Below are positions 9,525 to 18,711 of a DNA stretch of 64,000 nt, one piece after another (position 1 is the first letter of the stretch; each line of letters starts with the position of its first letter). The DNA is taken from the NCBI RefSeq assembly GCF_000314855.2, contig NZ_KB233222.1, positions 2,042,694-2,106,693 of the forward strand. The letters run 5' to 3'. The notes beneath the pieces were generated by a model. It had not been told where the DNA came from, made no database searches, and saw only the letters and a program-made list of their open reading frames with translations. The position numbers and the translations under genes were made by a program. This DNA comes from Providencia burhodogranariea DSM 19968 (GTDB lineage: Bacteria; Pseudomonadota; Gammaproteobacteria; Enterobacterales; Enterobacteriaceae).

Positions 9525-11588
9525 TTACTGAAATGAAAGCTCTAATCTCAGGATAGTTCCGGAACTTTCGGGTAAAGTAATCGTTGCTGTAACGAGCTCT
9601 TTCGTTGTATTAATTATTGTAATTTCACAAGAATGGTCATCATTGAGATTGATAGTTGCAGATTGTGAATAGGTAGAATCATATCCAACTATTTTAGCAT
9701 CACCATCAACGGCAACTCGAACTTTCGTTATATCGGCCTTTGTAAAACCGCTAATAGCATCGGTCTTCAGATATATACAGCATGGCATAACTCCATCACT
9801 TGCTGCATTTGTAGAATAATTGTAGAAATCGATACTTCCTTCACCGAGTATGTATTTCCCAAATGACGTGGCGATTGTCAGCTCTTTCGATGGGTCATTA
9901 ATCTGAAAAATATTGATTAATGCTGAACCTGAACGCGCTGAACGCACACGAAAACGACCTTCTCCTTTTTCATTTAAAATAAGAGAATGTGTTGATGAAC
10001 CTGATTCAACAAACACGACATCATTTGATGTGGATAGGCTTAACTGGGCACCTGCGGGTCCAAAAATTTTAGCATAATTACAAGGATAAACATGGACAAT
10101 ATTATAATCGTAAGGTGCTGCATTCGTTGTAATAATGACATTCATACTTCCACCTGTATCTGACTCAAGAAATACATCAGCCATTTCAGAATATGAAAAT
10201 CCCTCATCATTAGCATAACGAACTCTATAACTGGCATGTATTTGACCACCGACTGGAGCAAGTAGAACTTTTTCTTTAGGGCATAGGAAATCATAATAGC
10301 CTTGCATAATATCTATCTGTGTCAGAATAGTAATATCCTGATATGCAGAGTTCTCAATAAACTCTCCATTAATATCTGTACAATCAGTATATATCGTCAC
10401 ATTATCATCAATAGCCATTTTCGGATAATATATACGAATACTAGCGCCATTATTATTTTCAATATCAGAAAGATAAATGACATCATCTTTTGCTTGTGTA
10501 AATATTGGTGCAGGTAATGGACTAATATGTTTTAAGTCGACTTTGACATTATTATAATAGGAATAACGAATATTATTGCCACGCGTTACTTTGTAATATG
10601 ATGTTAAGTAACCAAAATAGACTTTTTCTGCAATGGTTCTTAAGAAACTAAATAATGTGAAACCGTTATTAACATCAACAGGTGTTACTGTGGTTGTCAA
10701 AGATGTAGATGTGCCTTCAACTGGCGTATTATCCATTTTATAACCACTAATATATAAAGTAACTGTATCGCCATTCTGAATGTCATCATATCCACAGGAT
10801 TCACGGATCCCTCTAATTAGTTGTTCGGTAGTTAACCATCCATTAATATTATCAATAAATATGGGACCTGGGAGGGTTATACTTCCATCAAGTTCAAGTG
10901 TTGCTGTCGCGATCTGGGAGGTTGCGATAGGATTATTAGCAGAAGTAACATAATAACGAGCTTTAGCCAAACCTCGTTTCACCAAAAGGATATTAGTTTC
11001 TGGGACTAGGATAGTAAAGCCAGTAAAAATATCTTCCTGAATAATAGTATGATTTACGGTATAGGAAGAGCCTGGCACTATCTGATTAGTCGTAGGATCG
11101 AGTATCCAAAATGTCACACTGACACTATCATCAAGCATGATATTGTCATATGCAGGTACTAAGATATGCGTTCCCATATTGATAATAACATTCTGATTAG
11201 TAATTATGTTATTCGCATCTGCGTCACTAAATATTGGTGGTATTAACTTCCCACTATCAAGACGGTCAACCACAGCAGTGACGATGGGAGATTCATTCGC
11301 ATTCCCTGCAAAATCTGTGGCTGAATAGTTAACCATGTATATACCATCAGGTATTATTCTAGCGTCAAAATCTATTTGAATGGGAAAGTCTGAAGTTGGA
11401 TCAGTGATTACTTTTAATTTTGAACTAATAGATCCAAAGTTAACAAGAATTTCATCTCCAATAGCAGCTAATTCATATTTCGCCACTTCAACATATATTT
11501 TATTATCAACAGAGAGATCATCATTATTGATAACACCATCCCTCATTTGCGGAAGATATGGTGCAATTAAAGAAAAAACCTTGAACAT
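9525..11588 (-). CDS. tandem beta-domain protein with about 120-residue repeats
   Basis: 687 aa, no signal peptide. The sequence repeats with a period near 120 residues: IPPIFSDADAN (from 116), LPGPIFIDNING (from 239) and LPAPIFTQAKDD (from 358), each followed by a stretch with D-[DN]-[ST]-V-[ST] (for example MLDDSVSVTF, IQNGDTVTLY, AIDDNVTIYT) and closing with an A.A.Y.V strand. Residues 9-112 look like a divergent first copy (APYLPQMRDGVI...AVVDRL). The last 200 residues form a different beta-rich domain. I do not know a named family for it. Similar repeat architecture occurs in signal-less Ig-like proteins of Pseudomonas, from memory only. It is the first gene of a separate transcript (terminator upstream at 11770). 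Confidence 0.55.
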   Translation of the reverse strand: MFKVFSLIAPYLPQMRDGVINNDDLSVDNKIYVEVAKYELAAIGDEILVNFGSISSKLKVITDPTSDFPIQIDFDARIIPDGIYMVNYSATDFAGNANESPIVTAVVDRLDSGKLIPPIFSDADANNIITNQNVIINMGTHILVPAYDNIMLDDSVSVTFWILDPTTNQIVPGSSYTVNHTIIQEDIFTGFTILVPETNILLVKRGLAKARYYVTSANNPIATSQIATATLELDGSITLPGPIFIDNINGWLTTEQLIRGIRESCGYDDIQNGDTVTLYISGYKMDNTPVEGTSTSLTTTVTPVDVNNGFTLFSFLRTIAEKVYFGYLTSYYKVTRGNNIRYSYYNNVKVDLKHISPLPAPIFTQAKDDVIYLSDIENNNGASIRIYYPKMAIDDNVTIYTDCTDINGEFIENSAYQDITILTQIDIMQGYYDFLCPKEKVLLAPVGGQIHASYRVRYANDEGFSYSEMADVFLESDTGGSMNVIITTNAAPYDYNIVHVYPCNYAKIFGPAGAQLSLSTSNDVVFVESGSSTHSLILNEKGEGRFRVRSARSGSALINIFQINDPSKELTIATSFGKYILGEGSIDFYNYSTNAASDGVMPCCIYLKTDAISGFTKADITKVRVAVDGDAKIVGYDSTYSQSATINLNDDHSCEITIINTTKELVTATITLPESSGTILRLELSFQ

Positions 11589-11801
11589 GTTTTTTACTCT
11601 GGAAATATAATGGATTAAAAGTAGATATCATTTAGCATGTTATCGTATGACTGCAACAACATAAAAATTAAATTAATTTAAGAATTAAAATTCAATAAAG
11701 TTCAAATGTACTCATTATGTGTTTTATATTATATATAATTAGGGATTATCTAAATTATTTAAACAAACCAGCCGTACAACGTACGGCTAGTTGAGATAAT
11801 A
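11589..11801. other. intergenic, promoter of the second Ig-like operon
   Basis: AT-rich stretch that separates the pilus operon terminator from the gene starting at 11588; it probably holds a minus-strand promoter. No open frame seen. Confidence 0.35.
11770..11788 (-). terminator. hairpin ending the pilus operon
   Basis: AGCCGTAC (11770-11777), loop AAC, GTACGGCT (11781-11788). The minus strand continues GGTTTGTTTAAA, a moderate U run. It directly follows the gene at 11802-12953. Confidence 0.65.
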
Positions 11802-12953
11802 TTAGTCGTCTAATTTGGCTGGTGGAAGTATATCAACTAGAACTCTTTTAATTTTTGAAAGTAAAGGACGATCGACATTAATTGTTTTAATTGATACATC
11901 AACCTCAAGTGTACCTTCTTCAATCAATGAGTACCGATCTGGGCTAGCAGTTCCGACTTTATCTTGGAAAATATAAGCGCCTGATAAAACTGTTTCTGCC
12001 ACGACATCCGTTTTAAATCTCTCCAAACTAAACGTTTCCGTAGCTATATTATCATCGTTATAATCAATTTTATTACCTTTAGTATCAGTACCTTTGAAAC
12101 GCAAAGTAATAGCATCATTTCTTTGACTATCGATGTACCCTAAAACTTCATCCAGTGTTGATACTTCAAAATAGTCCATTAACCATACAAAAATTTTATT
12201 AAAATCATATTGTACACCGTCTAACCAATAACGCTGGTTGATATATCCATTGACTAAATTTGGTATCTCAATCATAGGTAAAATTCTGGTGCTTGTCCCA
12301 TAATCAAGTCTAAACCTAAAGTTTTTACTTGTTGTAATATTACGTGCATCATCAACTATAGTATAATAAAGATCATGCTGACCATCAGTAAATACTGCTT
12401 CATCAAACTCTCGACGGAGATCAATAACAAGAGGTAACGTCCCTGCATCTAACGGAACACGATGTCGTCCTTCATCAAAAAAGAAATGCAACTCTAAACC
12501 ATTCCCTGATATTGGTACATTATTGATTTTAACAAGCGTTTCCTTCTCTTGCTCGTATTTATCGTAATAATATCCTGTGCTTTCATCGCCTTTAATATTT
12601 AAAAAATCAACTACGTCAAGTGTTCCATAATATACTTTTGCTCTTTTACTCTCTGCATCTTCAGGATTTTCTAAACTAATATCAACAAAAGTTTCGCTAG
12701 CCCATGGTTGAATAAGATCATAATTTAACTCAACTGTAGCTGAGCACATTCCAACATCATTTGTTGTATTATTTTCATTACTAAGTTTAACATATTTATC
12801 AGGTGTAAAAACCACCGTCATTCCTGTTTCAACGGGTTGTCCTGTATCTTTGTCAGTTATATAAACAATCAATTCTTGCTGACTAACTGCATCTGGTGTA
12901 ATTTTATCATTTAAAATAATAACTTTTGTATCAATTCTAATAACATATGGCAT
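11802..12953 (-). CDS. Ig-like domain protein next to the CS1-like pilus genes
   Basis: 383 aa. Residues about 8-110 form an invasin-type Ig module (QQELIVYITDKDTGQPV, GMTVVFTPD, NNTTNDVGMCSATVEL). The remainder is beta-rich and unassigned, with several aromatic and acidic clusters. There is no signal peptide, although the preceding gene product (12966-13934) has one and the two genes are only 12 bp apart. RBS AAGGT lies before the ATG. It shares the domain type of the proteins encoded at 7530-9488 and 6509-7516, so the four genes from here to 6509 are probably one functional group. Confidence 0.6.
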   Translation of the reverse strand: MPYVIRIDTKVIILNDKITPDAVSQQELIVYITDKDTGQPVETGMTVVFTPDKYVKLSNENNTTNDVGMCSATVELNYDLIQPWASETFVDISLENPEDAESKRAKVYYGTLDVVDFLNIKGDESTGYYYDKYEQEKETLVKINNVPISGNGLELHFFFDEGRHRVPLDAGTLPLVIDLRREFDEAVFTDGQHDLYYTIVDDARNITTSKNFRFRLDYGTSTRILPMIEIPNLVNGYINQRYWLDGVQYDFNKIFVWLMDYFEVSTLDEVLGYIDSQRNDAITLRFKGTDTKGNKIDYNDDNIATETFSLERFKTDVVAETVLSGAYIFQDKVGTASPDRYSLIEEGTLEVDVSIKTINVDRPLLSKIKRVLVDILPPAKLDD

Positions 12954-12965
12954 AACAAATTACCT

Positions 12966-13934
12966 TTATGGATTTACAATAATATTAAAATTTAGCATGT
13001 CGCTATACTGACCTTCTTTGGGATTACTACCTGCATCGATTTTAAACGTTGGGAAAAAACAAACCTCCTGATCATTTTTATTAAAAATATAACTATTTCC
13101 AGAATTTGATGGGAATAACAAATTGTTCACCCCATCACTCAGCAATAATTTATATTTGATAGTATCTCCAGGTCTTAAATTATTTATCAAATTAAAATCA
13201 TTCTCTTTTTCATTAACACTATTTACTGTCATTAAAAATTGTGTATCTGAAGTCTGTTTATTATCGTATTTAATACAAAATTCTTCACTACGCACACCTG
13301 AAAAACTCACGTCTGAAATACCAGGTGGAATTTCTTTTAGATCCCATAACTGTGGCAGTGAAAATTTAAATTTAATATTTTTTGGTGGCTCTGGTGGCTT
13401 TTCAGGTGGAATTACACGGCAAGTACCGTCACCATCATATAAGAGATAAGCAACACCACTTTCTTCTAAATAAAAATTCCCAGCTATATTTCTATCTGCC
13501 ACTCCTAATGCCATACCTTGCCATTCTTCAAGATAAGAGTTAGGTACTAATATGGAAAAATCAGTTGTTCGCCCTTTTATACCTTTCCAATCACCACTAT
13601 TACCAGCATAAAGTGCACTCATTCCAATACCTGTAGTACTACTTGCGGTAGTACCGCCCAAACTAATCGCTGAATCAGAAATCTTTTTTGGAGAATATTC
13701 ACCATATTTATCATAAAATTGAAGAAAAACAGCTCTACTAAGCATAGGCTCTGGATGTGTATAATATTGATAAGTAACATTTACTGTCGCTGTACTCGTT
13801 CCATCACCATTATCAATTAATTCACAACTATTATATGTACCAACTGAATCTGGAATTATACTAGCACTCAACGATGGAAATGATAAAAAAAGTATCGTTG
13901 ATAATATAATAGTTTTTAACATTAAATATTTCAT
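12966..13934 (-). CDS. secreted tip-like protein of the CS1-like pilus
   Basis: 322 aa with a clear Sec signal peptide (MKYLMLKTIILSTILFLSFPSLSA). Its place at the end of the pilin-usher-chaperone set, its size and the two-part layout split by a proline-rich linker (PPEKPPEPPK near residue 178) fit a pilus tip subunit or adhesin (CooD/CblD/EcpD role). The C-terminal half would be the pilin-like domain. The ATG overlaps the stop of the previous gene (ATGA) and follows GGGGGG. I do not recognise a specific receptor-binding family, so the adhesin role is inferred from context. Confidence 0.55.
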   Translation of the reverse strand: MKYLMLKTIILSTILFLSFPSLSASIIPDSVGTYNSCELIDNGDGTSTATVNVTYQYYTHPEPMLSRAVFLQFYDKYGEYSPKKISDSAISLGGTTASSTTGIGMSALYAGNSGDWKGIKGRTTDFSILVPNSYLEEWQGMALGVADRNIAGNFYLEESGVAYLLYDGDGTCRVIPPEKPPEPPKNIKFKFSLPQLWDLKEIPPGISDVSFSGVRSEEFCIKYDNKQTSDTQFLMTVNSVNEKENDFNLINNLRPGDTIKYKLLLSDGVNNLLFPSNSGNSYIFNKNDQEVCFFPTFKIDAGSNPKEGQYSDMLNFNIIVNP

Positions 13935-14578
13935 TTTCCCCCCGATACAGCGCAGGATTCATTTTCAATAGTAACATAGCCATGTTCGAACCATTTACTT
14001 TTACCTGGATAGACATTTTCAATATTATTTATTTTTCTTCCTTTAATATACTTAGCTGAAACATGAACATTACCTTTATTAATAACCATATCCTTATTTC
14101 CTTTACAGATAAAAATAAATCTTTTATTAATCTTATTCGGCATGTTTTTTAAAATAACGCTAAAACCCATATTAACAATAACACTTGCCGTATTATCACT
14201 TTTAATCAAGGGATTTACACTCGGCTTTACATCAACTCTATAAACTTCTTCAGATTCAAGATTTACTATTTTTTTAAATTTAACTTTCTTTATTTGATGA
14301 GGTGATAAAACCAATTTAAATGGTGAGTAAATTAATGTTGGATTTTTATCCTCCGTTAAATTCACATATTTTTCTTTTTGATAGCCCACACCTGGATTAA
14401 CTATTCTTTTGACGTCCACTTCAATATACTCTGTATTATCACCATTATTTACAATTGAAAAGTAACCTATTTCATTTTCTAGCTTTAATACCTTTGGGAT
14501 AACATCAATGGCCGACCAAGCTTCAAATGAAAATAAACCACAGATGATAAATAATAATCTACTTGAGTTTATTTGCAT
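13931..14578 (-). CDS. second alternate-type pilus chaperone
   Basis: From the ATG at 14578 (GGAG 10 nt upstream) the protein is 215 aa with signal peptide MQINSSRLLFIICGLFSFEAWSA; a longer frame from 14713 lacks a signal and overlaps the pilin gene by 128 bp, so it is rejected. It has the chaperone features of an early conserved strand, the basic KKVKFKK stretch in the middle, and YRVDVKP corresponding to the chaperone E/F strands. It resembles the other chaperone of the operon (15137-15805). Two chaperones in one operon also occur in the ECP pilus (EcpB/EcpE), from established knowledge. Confidence 0.7.
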   Translation of the reverse strand: MQINSSRLLFIICGLFSFEAWSAIDVIPKVLKLENEIGYFSIVNNGDNTEYIEVDVKRIVNPGVGYQKEKYVNLTEDKNPTLIYSPFKLVLSPHQIKKVKFKKIVNLESEEVYRVDVKPSVNPLIKSDNTASVIVNMGFSVILKNMPNKINKRFIFICKGNKDMVINKGNVHVSAKYIKGRKINNIENVYPGKSKWFEHGYVTIENESCAVSGGK

Positions 14579-14585
14579 AAATATG

Positions 14586-15119
14586 CTACTCCGAGGCCGA
14601 TGGTTCAAAGATAAGTTCAATTTCACCGGTATATATACCACCAATATCTTTATTATTACCTGATGGTGGGACAGCTGAAATTTTAAGTGTGTAGTCTCCT
14701 TCACTATCAGCACCGGCTAACGGTTCTGGGTTAGTAAATGTTTGCGGCTCTTGAGGTTTTAATGTTTTCCCTTGCCCTTCAAATGTTGAAAATAATACTT
14801 CAGCGGGAAAGAATGATAAATTATTATCAATATTCATCAGAGTTACATTATTTTTCAATGTTACCATGAAATTTCTATTTGTTGATAGTACATGAACTCT
14901 TGCTTCAACTTGATATAATACATCAGTACCTGCTTGTGTAAGCTCAAGTGTGGTATACCAATTTCCAGTTCCAGTCCCATCACTAACTTCAAAATTATTC
15001 TTCTTCGTTACTGTACCTTTTACTCGGACAGGATGGTTGCCTGTTATTGTAATATCAGCCTGAACCTGAGGAAGACCCAAAATAAAGCTAAAGCAAAAAA
15101 GTAATAAATTAAACTTCAT
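14586..15119 (-). CDS. CS1-type minor pilin
   Basis: The ATG at 15119 starts a clean signal peptide (MKFNLLLFCFSFILGLPQVQA); an ATG at 15131 is also possible. The mature part has the VKGTVTKKNNFEV beginning, the WYTTLELTQAG segment shared with the major pilin (WYTTEEL) and the C-terminal pattern GGIYTGEIELIFEPSA seen in the major pilin (GAYSGELVMLFEPAA). No Cys pair is needed in this pilin class, and none is present. It is probably a minor or initiating subunit. Confidence 0.75.
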   Translation of the reverse strand: MKFNLLLFCFSFILGLPQVQADITITGNHPVRVKGTVTKKNNFEVSDGTGTGNWYTTLELTQAGTDVLYQVEARVHVLSTNRNFMVTLKNNVTLMNIDNNLSFFPAEVLFSTFEGQGKTLKPQEPQTFTNPEPLAGADSEGDYTLKISAVPPSGNNKDIGGIYTGEIELIFEPSASE

Positions 15120-15136
15120 TATTTTCACCATTAATA

Positions 15137-15805
15137 TTATTTACAGGAGATAGAGTAATCTTCGCCTTTAAATTTAGCTGTCAAACTTTTATGGGGAATA
15201 ATAACTGGTGTTGAAGGATAAATACCAATACGATCGAGCATCTTTCCTACACCGAATGAAATATTACTCAAATCAGCTCGGCTATTTCCTGTATTCGATA
15301 AACGAATCCCTTCTGATTGACATTCATAAACCAGTTCTGAAGTTAGACTCCCCGATGGTAATGCTCTTACCAGAACCCCATAGCCGACGGACACCACTGT
15401 TGGTGCGCTAATTCTTTTATCCGCATCACTATCTGTTACTGAAAAAGACGATACAGGGATGACATATAAACGGTATGCTTGTTCTTTTAACGGCGCTTTT
15501 AAAGCAGTCAGCTTGATACTCCTGCTTTGGCCTGCTCCTAGAGAAACTTTCGTTGGTGACGCTATAATCATCGGGTCAGCAAGAGCCGAAATAGGTATTT
15601 TCTTTTCGGGTGTTACCCCTGGGTTCTCAATTTTATGTAGGGATATATTAATATACATTGGTGCATCCCCTGTATTTTTAACTGTAATATTACGCTCATT
15701 CGGAAATGTTATTGTTGTACTTGCAGGTGCAACGAGTAACTGTCCCGCGCCAAAAGAAATACTCCATGGACACAATAACAAACTTATTGTCAATATTTTT
15801 AACAT
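15137..15805 (-). CDS. alternate (CS1/alpha-type) periplasmic pilus chaperone
   Basis: 222 aa with a signal peptide ending near SFGA. Sequence marks include QLLVAPASTTITFPN at the mature N-terminus, LGAGQSRSIKLTALKAP and YRLYVIPVSS, typical of chaperones of the CS1/ECP class. The length equals the usual size (about 220-240 aa). RBS AGGAG lies before the ATG. It should cap pilin subunits in the periplasm and deliver them to the usher encoded just upstream. Confidence 0.82.
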   Translation of the reverse strand: MLKILTISLLLCPWSISFGAGQLLVAPASTTITFPNERNITVKNTGDAPMYINISLHKIENPGVTPEKKIPISALADPMIIASPTKVSLGAGQSRSIKLTALKAPLKEQAYRLYVIPVSSFSVTDSDADKRISAPTVVSVGYGVLVRALPSGSLTSELVYECQSEGIRLSNTGNSRADLSNISFGVGKMLDRIGIYPSTPVIIPHKSLTAKFKGEDYSISCK

Positions 15806-15823
15806 CTATAGCTCCTATCCTAT

Positions 15824-18112
15824 TTACTGTGGTGTGCAGATATAACTATTGTCATTTTTAACTTTAAGATCACAGCGATAAGACATTTCATTATTTTTCA
15901 AAATAATTTCATTTATCACTTTTTTTGCATTAAACGAAAAAAGTCCATTTTGATATACTTGTTCACCATTATCTAAAATACCATTAACTGGCTTTCCATT
16001 TTTATCTCGCATAAATCCGCTATAAACTTGGTTAATATCGACAAATGCTTTGGCATAATAAACCTGACCGGGATGACTTTTCACAATATTAGCTGGCACT
16101 TCAATTTGCATATCAATATCATCTGCATTATTTGCTACAGGGGCATAACCAATAGTTTTATAATTCCCAATAGGTACAGAAAGCGTCCGTCCACTTCTCA
16201 CAGGACTTCCATTTACACTAAAGCCATAATAATAACCTGATTCATCTTTTGGTACGTCAACCAACAATGCAGCGCCCGATGTATTATATCGGCCAGGATA
16301 GACACCATATTCGCTTGCGGAGAAACTACCACGATAATATAGGCTTCCTTGTGCACTCTGATCATTAACATTCACTGATGCAGTCGCATCACCTAGAAAA
16401 TCAGATCGGGTCAACCTTAATCCAACATTATCGTTATTATTACTGTGACTATAGTCAATACTAGAACTTGTTGTTCCCAATGTATCTACCCAATCTTTTT
16501 GGTAATTTGCAGAATAAACCGTATTACTTCCTGAGTTAGCAATATTTATATTCGCTTGGCTATCTAATAAAGATAACGATACATTTAAGAACACACCATC
16601 ACCAAAATAGGTCTGACGTTTTGCACCCAATGAAACATTCGCATAATAACCATTCTGATTGAACATTCGGCTTATTTGAATTTGTTGGTAATCACTATTA
16701 CTATAACGACCATAAGAATAACTAACTAAATTTCCACCAAAGCTTCTCGAATAACTTAAAGCACGGCTATTAACGGTATAATAAATATCTGAAATATCAT
16801 TTTGCTGATAATACGATGCGGTAGCATTTCCCCAAAAATCATTTCCCATTGACAAGCTTGTATAACCACCGACACCTTTTTCACCCGCGCGAAATCCAAG
16901 AGTGGGTTGAATAATAATATCATCAAAATATAATGGGCGATTTATATTAATATCACTCGTCCACATTCCATTATCTGCTGCGACGGTGAGTAGATTTCCA
17001 TACACCCCAAAAATTTCACGTCCAGTACCAAACTCTATCATACGATCATCGGTAAACTGTTCTTTTCCCGCGGTGATATGCCAGTTATTTCCTTGCCCAC
17101 TGTTTCCATAAGTAACATTGTCAATAACCTGAACTTCGTGATTAATTTCGCGCCCATTTTTATCTAAATAATAAATTTCTACTGTGTAATAACCACCGGG
17201 TAGTATCCGATAATTAATTTCATTTCGCCCTATAGTAACAGGGCGATTGAAAATCGTACGTCCATCTCTTCTTATATCGACACTACCATCGGTCATTGAG
17301 AAAAATATTAATCTTCCATTACTTTTATTTTTAGATTCATTATTAAAATTTTCTTGACTACCGATAGTCACAAATCCATCGTAGCTAGGAGTAACAACTG
17401 AATTTACTGATCCTGCGTAGTAATCTAATGAACTTTGCTTACCAGCTCTTAAATAAATATTAGAAAAATTCTTTTGCAAATAGAATGTAGATACACCTAT
17501 ATCATTATATTTATTATCACCGTAGCTTCTTTCATTTAAATACCAATTGAAATATCCATACATCTGTGATGGTAGCCCAATATATCCATTACCTGCTATA
17601 TTAGCAGCCTTATAACCCTCTGTTGAATGTCTAAGATCAATCGTTTGGTTGTGTACTAAACCAAGATTAGTTTCTGGGATAATATAATTTAAATTATTGT
17701 CGTTAATAGATATGGTCTGATTTACTTTATCGATTGATATATTATTGTTATCAATTTTAACATCACACCCCCTAACACACTGCTCAAAGTTAATCTTAGA
17801 AAGTATAAGGTCAATATTCTCTATATTATTTTTTGATTGCTCATTTTTTAAAAATGACTCCTCATCTAACACTAATTTCCCTTTAAGAGGATCATATACA
17901 ACATAACCTGGTAATGCCTTACCGTTATAACTAATTAAATACCCCAGTGACTTACCGACGTCCATATTTTCAAAGCCAGGTGGCACATTGAATTTGACAA
18001 CTGTTTTATCTGCATAACTATAGCTTTGGTATAAGCTAATATTAAAAAGGAATAGACACCTTACGATTTTATATTTAATAAAAATATTTAAAAAAATCCT
18101 ATCATTAATCAT
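15824..18112 (-). CDS. CS1/alpha-type outer-membrane usher
   Basis: 762 aa with an N-terminal signal segment (LFLFNISLYQSYSYA). It contains the usher N-terminal region, a middle part with MTDGSVDIRRDGRTIF and NEINYRILPGGYYTVEIYYLD (the plug and surrounding strands of TcfC/CooC type ushers), a long beta-barrel region rich in aromatic strands and the C-terminal DKNGKPVNGILDNGEQVYQNGLFS module. It is slightly shorter than CooC or EcpC. It secretes and assembles the pilins of this operon. Two Cys near residue 115 and two near the C-terminus are probably disulfide pairs. Confidence 0.85.
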   Translation of the reverse strand: MINDRIFLNIFIKYKIVRCLFLFNISLYQSYSYADKTVVKFNVPPGFENMDVGKSLGYLISYNGKALPGYVVYDPLKGKLVLDEESFLKNEQSKNNIENIDLILSKINFEQCVRGCDVKIDNNNISIDKVNQTISINDNNLNYIIPETNLGLVHNQTIDLRHSTEGYKAANIAGNGYIGLPSQMYGYFNWYLNERSYGDNKYNDIGVSTFYLQKNFSNIYLRAGKQSSLDYYAGSVNSVVTPSYDGFVTIGSQENFNNESKNKSNGRLIFFSMTDGSVDIRRDGRTIFNRPVTIGRNEINYRILPGGYYTVEIYYLDKNGREINHEVQVIDNVTYGNSGQGNNWHITAGKEQFTDDRMIEFGTGREIFGVYGNLLTVAADNGMWTSDININRPLYFDDIIIQPTLGFRAGEKGVGGYTSLSMGNDFWGNATASYYQQNDISDIYYTVNSRALSYSRSFGGNLVSYSYGRYSNSDYQQIQISRMFNQNGYYANVSLGAKRQTYFGDGVFLNVSLSLLDSQANINIANSGSNTVYSANYQKDWVDTLGTTSSSIDYSHSNNNDNVGLRLTRSDFLGDATASVNVNDQSAQGSLYYRGSFSASEYGVYPGRYNTSGAALLVDVPKDESGYYYGFSVNGSPVRSGRTLSVPIGNYKTIGYAPVANNADDIDMQIEVPANIVKSHPGQVYYAKAFVDINQVYSGFMRDKNGKPVNGILDNGEQVYQNGLFSFNAKKVINEIILKNNEMSYRCDLKVKNDNSYICTPQ

Positions 18113-18159
18113 ATTGGTGCCTATTCATTAAGATTATCCATTATTCTGCATTATTTAAT

Positions 18160-18711
18160 TTAAGCCGCTGGCTCAAAAAGCATAACTAATTCACCACTAT
18201 ATGCACCATTAACACTACCATCTAGCGCAGTTCCTGCCGCTGTTGGTGCTTTAGCTTCGATATTTAATTTATAAATATCATCGTATCCATCATCAGTCGG
18301 TGTTGTTTGAATAATCTCTTGAGGCGGCTGACCATAAATCAATTCTTTTTGCCCCCAATTAATATCACCCCAATAAACGTGAGTATCTTGTAATTGATAA
18401 ACTCCATCATCGCGTGAAATAACTAATGGTTGAATCATTGATACATTAAACTTTTGGCCTCGTGTCCATACTCGCACATCTAAACTTTTAGTAAATTCAG
18501 TTTGCTTTTTGTCTTTAGCTTCCAATTCTTCTGTTGTATACCAAGAATGACCATCAGGTTTAGTTACATAGATACTGTCATTAATTTGCGCAATTAGCGT
18601 AATTTTCTTTTCTACACCATTAGTTGCAGCATTTGCAACAAATGTAGTACCACAAAATAAACTTAATACGATTGCAACAGCACTATTCACAACGTTTTTT
18701 TTATATTTCAT
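18160..18711 (-). CDS. CS1-type major pilin
   Basis: 183 aa with signal peptide MKYKKNVVNSAVAIVLSL... cleaved near VANAA. The mature N-terminus VEKKITLIAQINDSI strongly recalls the CS1 family donor strand (VEKNITVTASVDPTI). The C-terminal GAYSGELVMLFEP matches the family's AGNYSGVVSLVM end. It is the promoter-proximal gene, as expected for the major subunit. RBS GAGG precedes the ATG. The gap to the usher gene is 47 bp. Confidence 0.82.
   Translation of the reverse strand: MKYKKNVVNSAVAIVLSLFCGTTFVANAATNGVEKKITLIAQINDSIYVTKPDGHSWYTTEELEAKDKKQTEFTKSLDVRVWTRGQKFNVSMIQPLVISRDDGVYQLQDTHVYWGDINWGQKELIYGQPPQEIIQTTPTDDGYDDIYKLNIEAKAPTAAGTALDGSVNGAYSGELVMLFEPAA

Noticed and set aside
15459-15845. 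Plus-strand frame of 128 codons opposite the pilus chaperone
   Set aside because: It is antisense to the chaperone and the usher end, with no RBS or family signature.
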